The position numbers and the translations under genes were made by a program. DNA of 64,000 nucleotides from Methanohalophilus mahii DSM 5219 (lineage in GTDB: Archaea; Halobacteriota; Methanosarcinia; Methanosarcinales; Methanosarcinaceae), in assembly GCF_000025865.1 (NCBI RefSeq), contig NC_014002.1, positions 186,001-250,000 on the forward strand. Direction: 5' to 3'. The notes under the pieces are model-generated. The model searched no databases. It had not been told where the DNA came from and worked only from the letters and a program-made list of their open reading frames with translations. Of the stretch, positions 63,698 through 64,000 are shown in pieces (position 1 is the first letter of the stretch; each line of letters begins with the position of its first letter).

Positions 63698-64000
63698 TCA
63701 CCCCTTCCTGCACCACATCCATGCTCCCAGAAGTATGAATATAGCAAAAAATGCGCCCGGTGCGGGAACTTTTTCCAGTGCACTGGCAGTTTCATTGATC
63801 TTATCAGCAGCATTCTCAGCAGCAGAGCTTATATTTTGTGCCTTTTCAATAATATCTTCGCCCTGCTCCTCATCCTCACCTTTTCCCAGCGTATCTCCCA
63901 CTTTTAATGTGGCAGATTCAGTGACTACTCCCTCTTCGGAAGTAACTGCCTTTATTTCTATGTTGTATTCACCTCTGGATAATTTTTCTATGTCGGCAGA
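63698..64000 (-). CDS. C-terminal part of an anchored surface protein (cut by right edge)
   Basis: The frame is open to the window edge; about 100 residues are visible and the gene begins outside. A beta-rich part (SRGEYNIEIKAVTSEEG) is followed by an acidic helical stretch (GEDEEQGEDIIEKAQNISSA) and the end VPAPGAFFAIFILLGAWMW plus CRKG: a PG turn, one membrane helix and a basic tail. That layout is the archaeal sorting/anchor type, like the octaheme cytochrome end. Probably a surface or S-layer-linked protein of unknown role. Confidence 0.7.
   Translation of the reverse strand, partial: SADIEKLSRGEYNIEIKAVTSEEGVVTESATLKVGDTLGKGEDEEQGEDIIEKAQNISSAAENAADKINETASALEKVPAPGAFFAIFILLGAWMWCRKG

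Overview
The window is chromosomal DNA from a methanogenic archaeon of the Methanosarcinaceae, most like Methanohalophilus or a close halophilic/methylotrophic relative (inference). The evidence is archaeal gene content: thermosome, P0/P1 stalk proteins, Spt5, the archaeal HMG-CoA synthase/thiolase/DUF35 trio, F420H2:NADP oxidoreductase, ribose-1,5-bisphosphate isomerase, D-aminoacyl-tRNA deacylase of the archaeal type, archaeal TATA boxes and PGF-type C-terminal anchors. No gene whose end I checked stops at TAG, and one sensor kinase has an in-frame TAG near its start, which fits a pyrrolysine-decoding lineage.

Layout: 1-3963 holds a plus-strand operon (methyltransferase end, radical SAM protein fused to half a metallophore-binding protein, FecCD permease, ABC ATPase). 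3980-6724 (minus) has a composite PAPS-reductase-like protein and a Cas4-like protein with a degraded active site. 6843-10764 is the mevalonate entry module behind an XRE regulator, then a CYTH protein. 10811-20187 carries a GltS-like symporter, metG, sppA, a nitroreductase, R15P isomerase, an aldehyde dehydrogenase, DUF427 and a Trm5-like methyltransferase. 20232-26288 has D-aminoacyl-tRNA deacylase and ftsZ, then secE-spt5-L11-L1-P0-P1 with a recognisable L1 autoregulatory RNA site and a terminator hairpin.

26381-35660 is mixed housekeeping: radical SAM protein, SAM hydroxide adenosyltransferase, sodium:solute symporter, lipoprotein, MBL hydrolase, AAA ATPase, zinc-ribbon/winged-helix protein, a cis-prenyltransferase-like subunit and YchF. 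tRNA-Arg(GCG) lies at 35768. The accessory patch 35840-38560 is AT-rich and contains the TAG-interrupted tandem-GAF histidine kinase and the tail of an IS200/IS605 tnpB with its right-end hairpin. After it come a small lipoprotein, an octaheme cytochrome with a C-terminal anchor, the thermosome, a complete BioY-EcfAA'T biotin transporter, a hydantoinase/oxoprolinase-family protein, two small unlisted ORFs, a class II aldolase-like enzyme, DsrE and DUF167 proteins, a structured intergenic region and npdG.

51114-57771 is a nitrogen-assimilation neighbourhood: archaeal glutamate synthase, amt-glnK and glnA, interrupted by a frameshifted membrane gene and a DUF2178/XRE pair. 57816-64000 holds a large pilin-like PKD surface protein, conserved hypothetical proteins, purM, an aspartate kinase and the end of another anchored surface protein.

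The most interesting items are the radical SAM/half-binding-protein fusion with its transporter, the TAG-containing kinase, the anchored octaheme cytochrome, the L1 operator with nested starts, the NgBR-like prenyltransferase subunit and the unexplained structured region near 50087-50256. I cannot point to one proven new system; the first operon is the best candidate.
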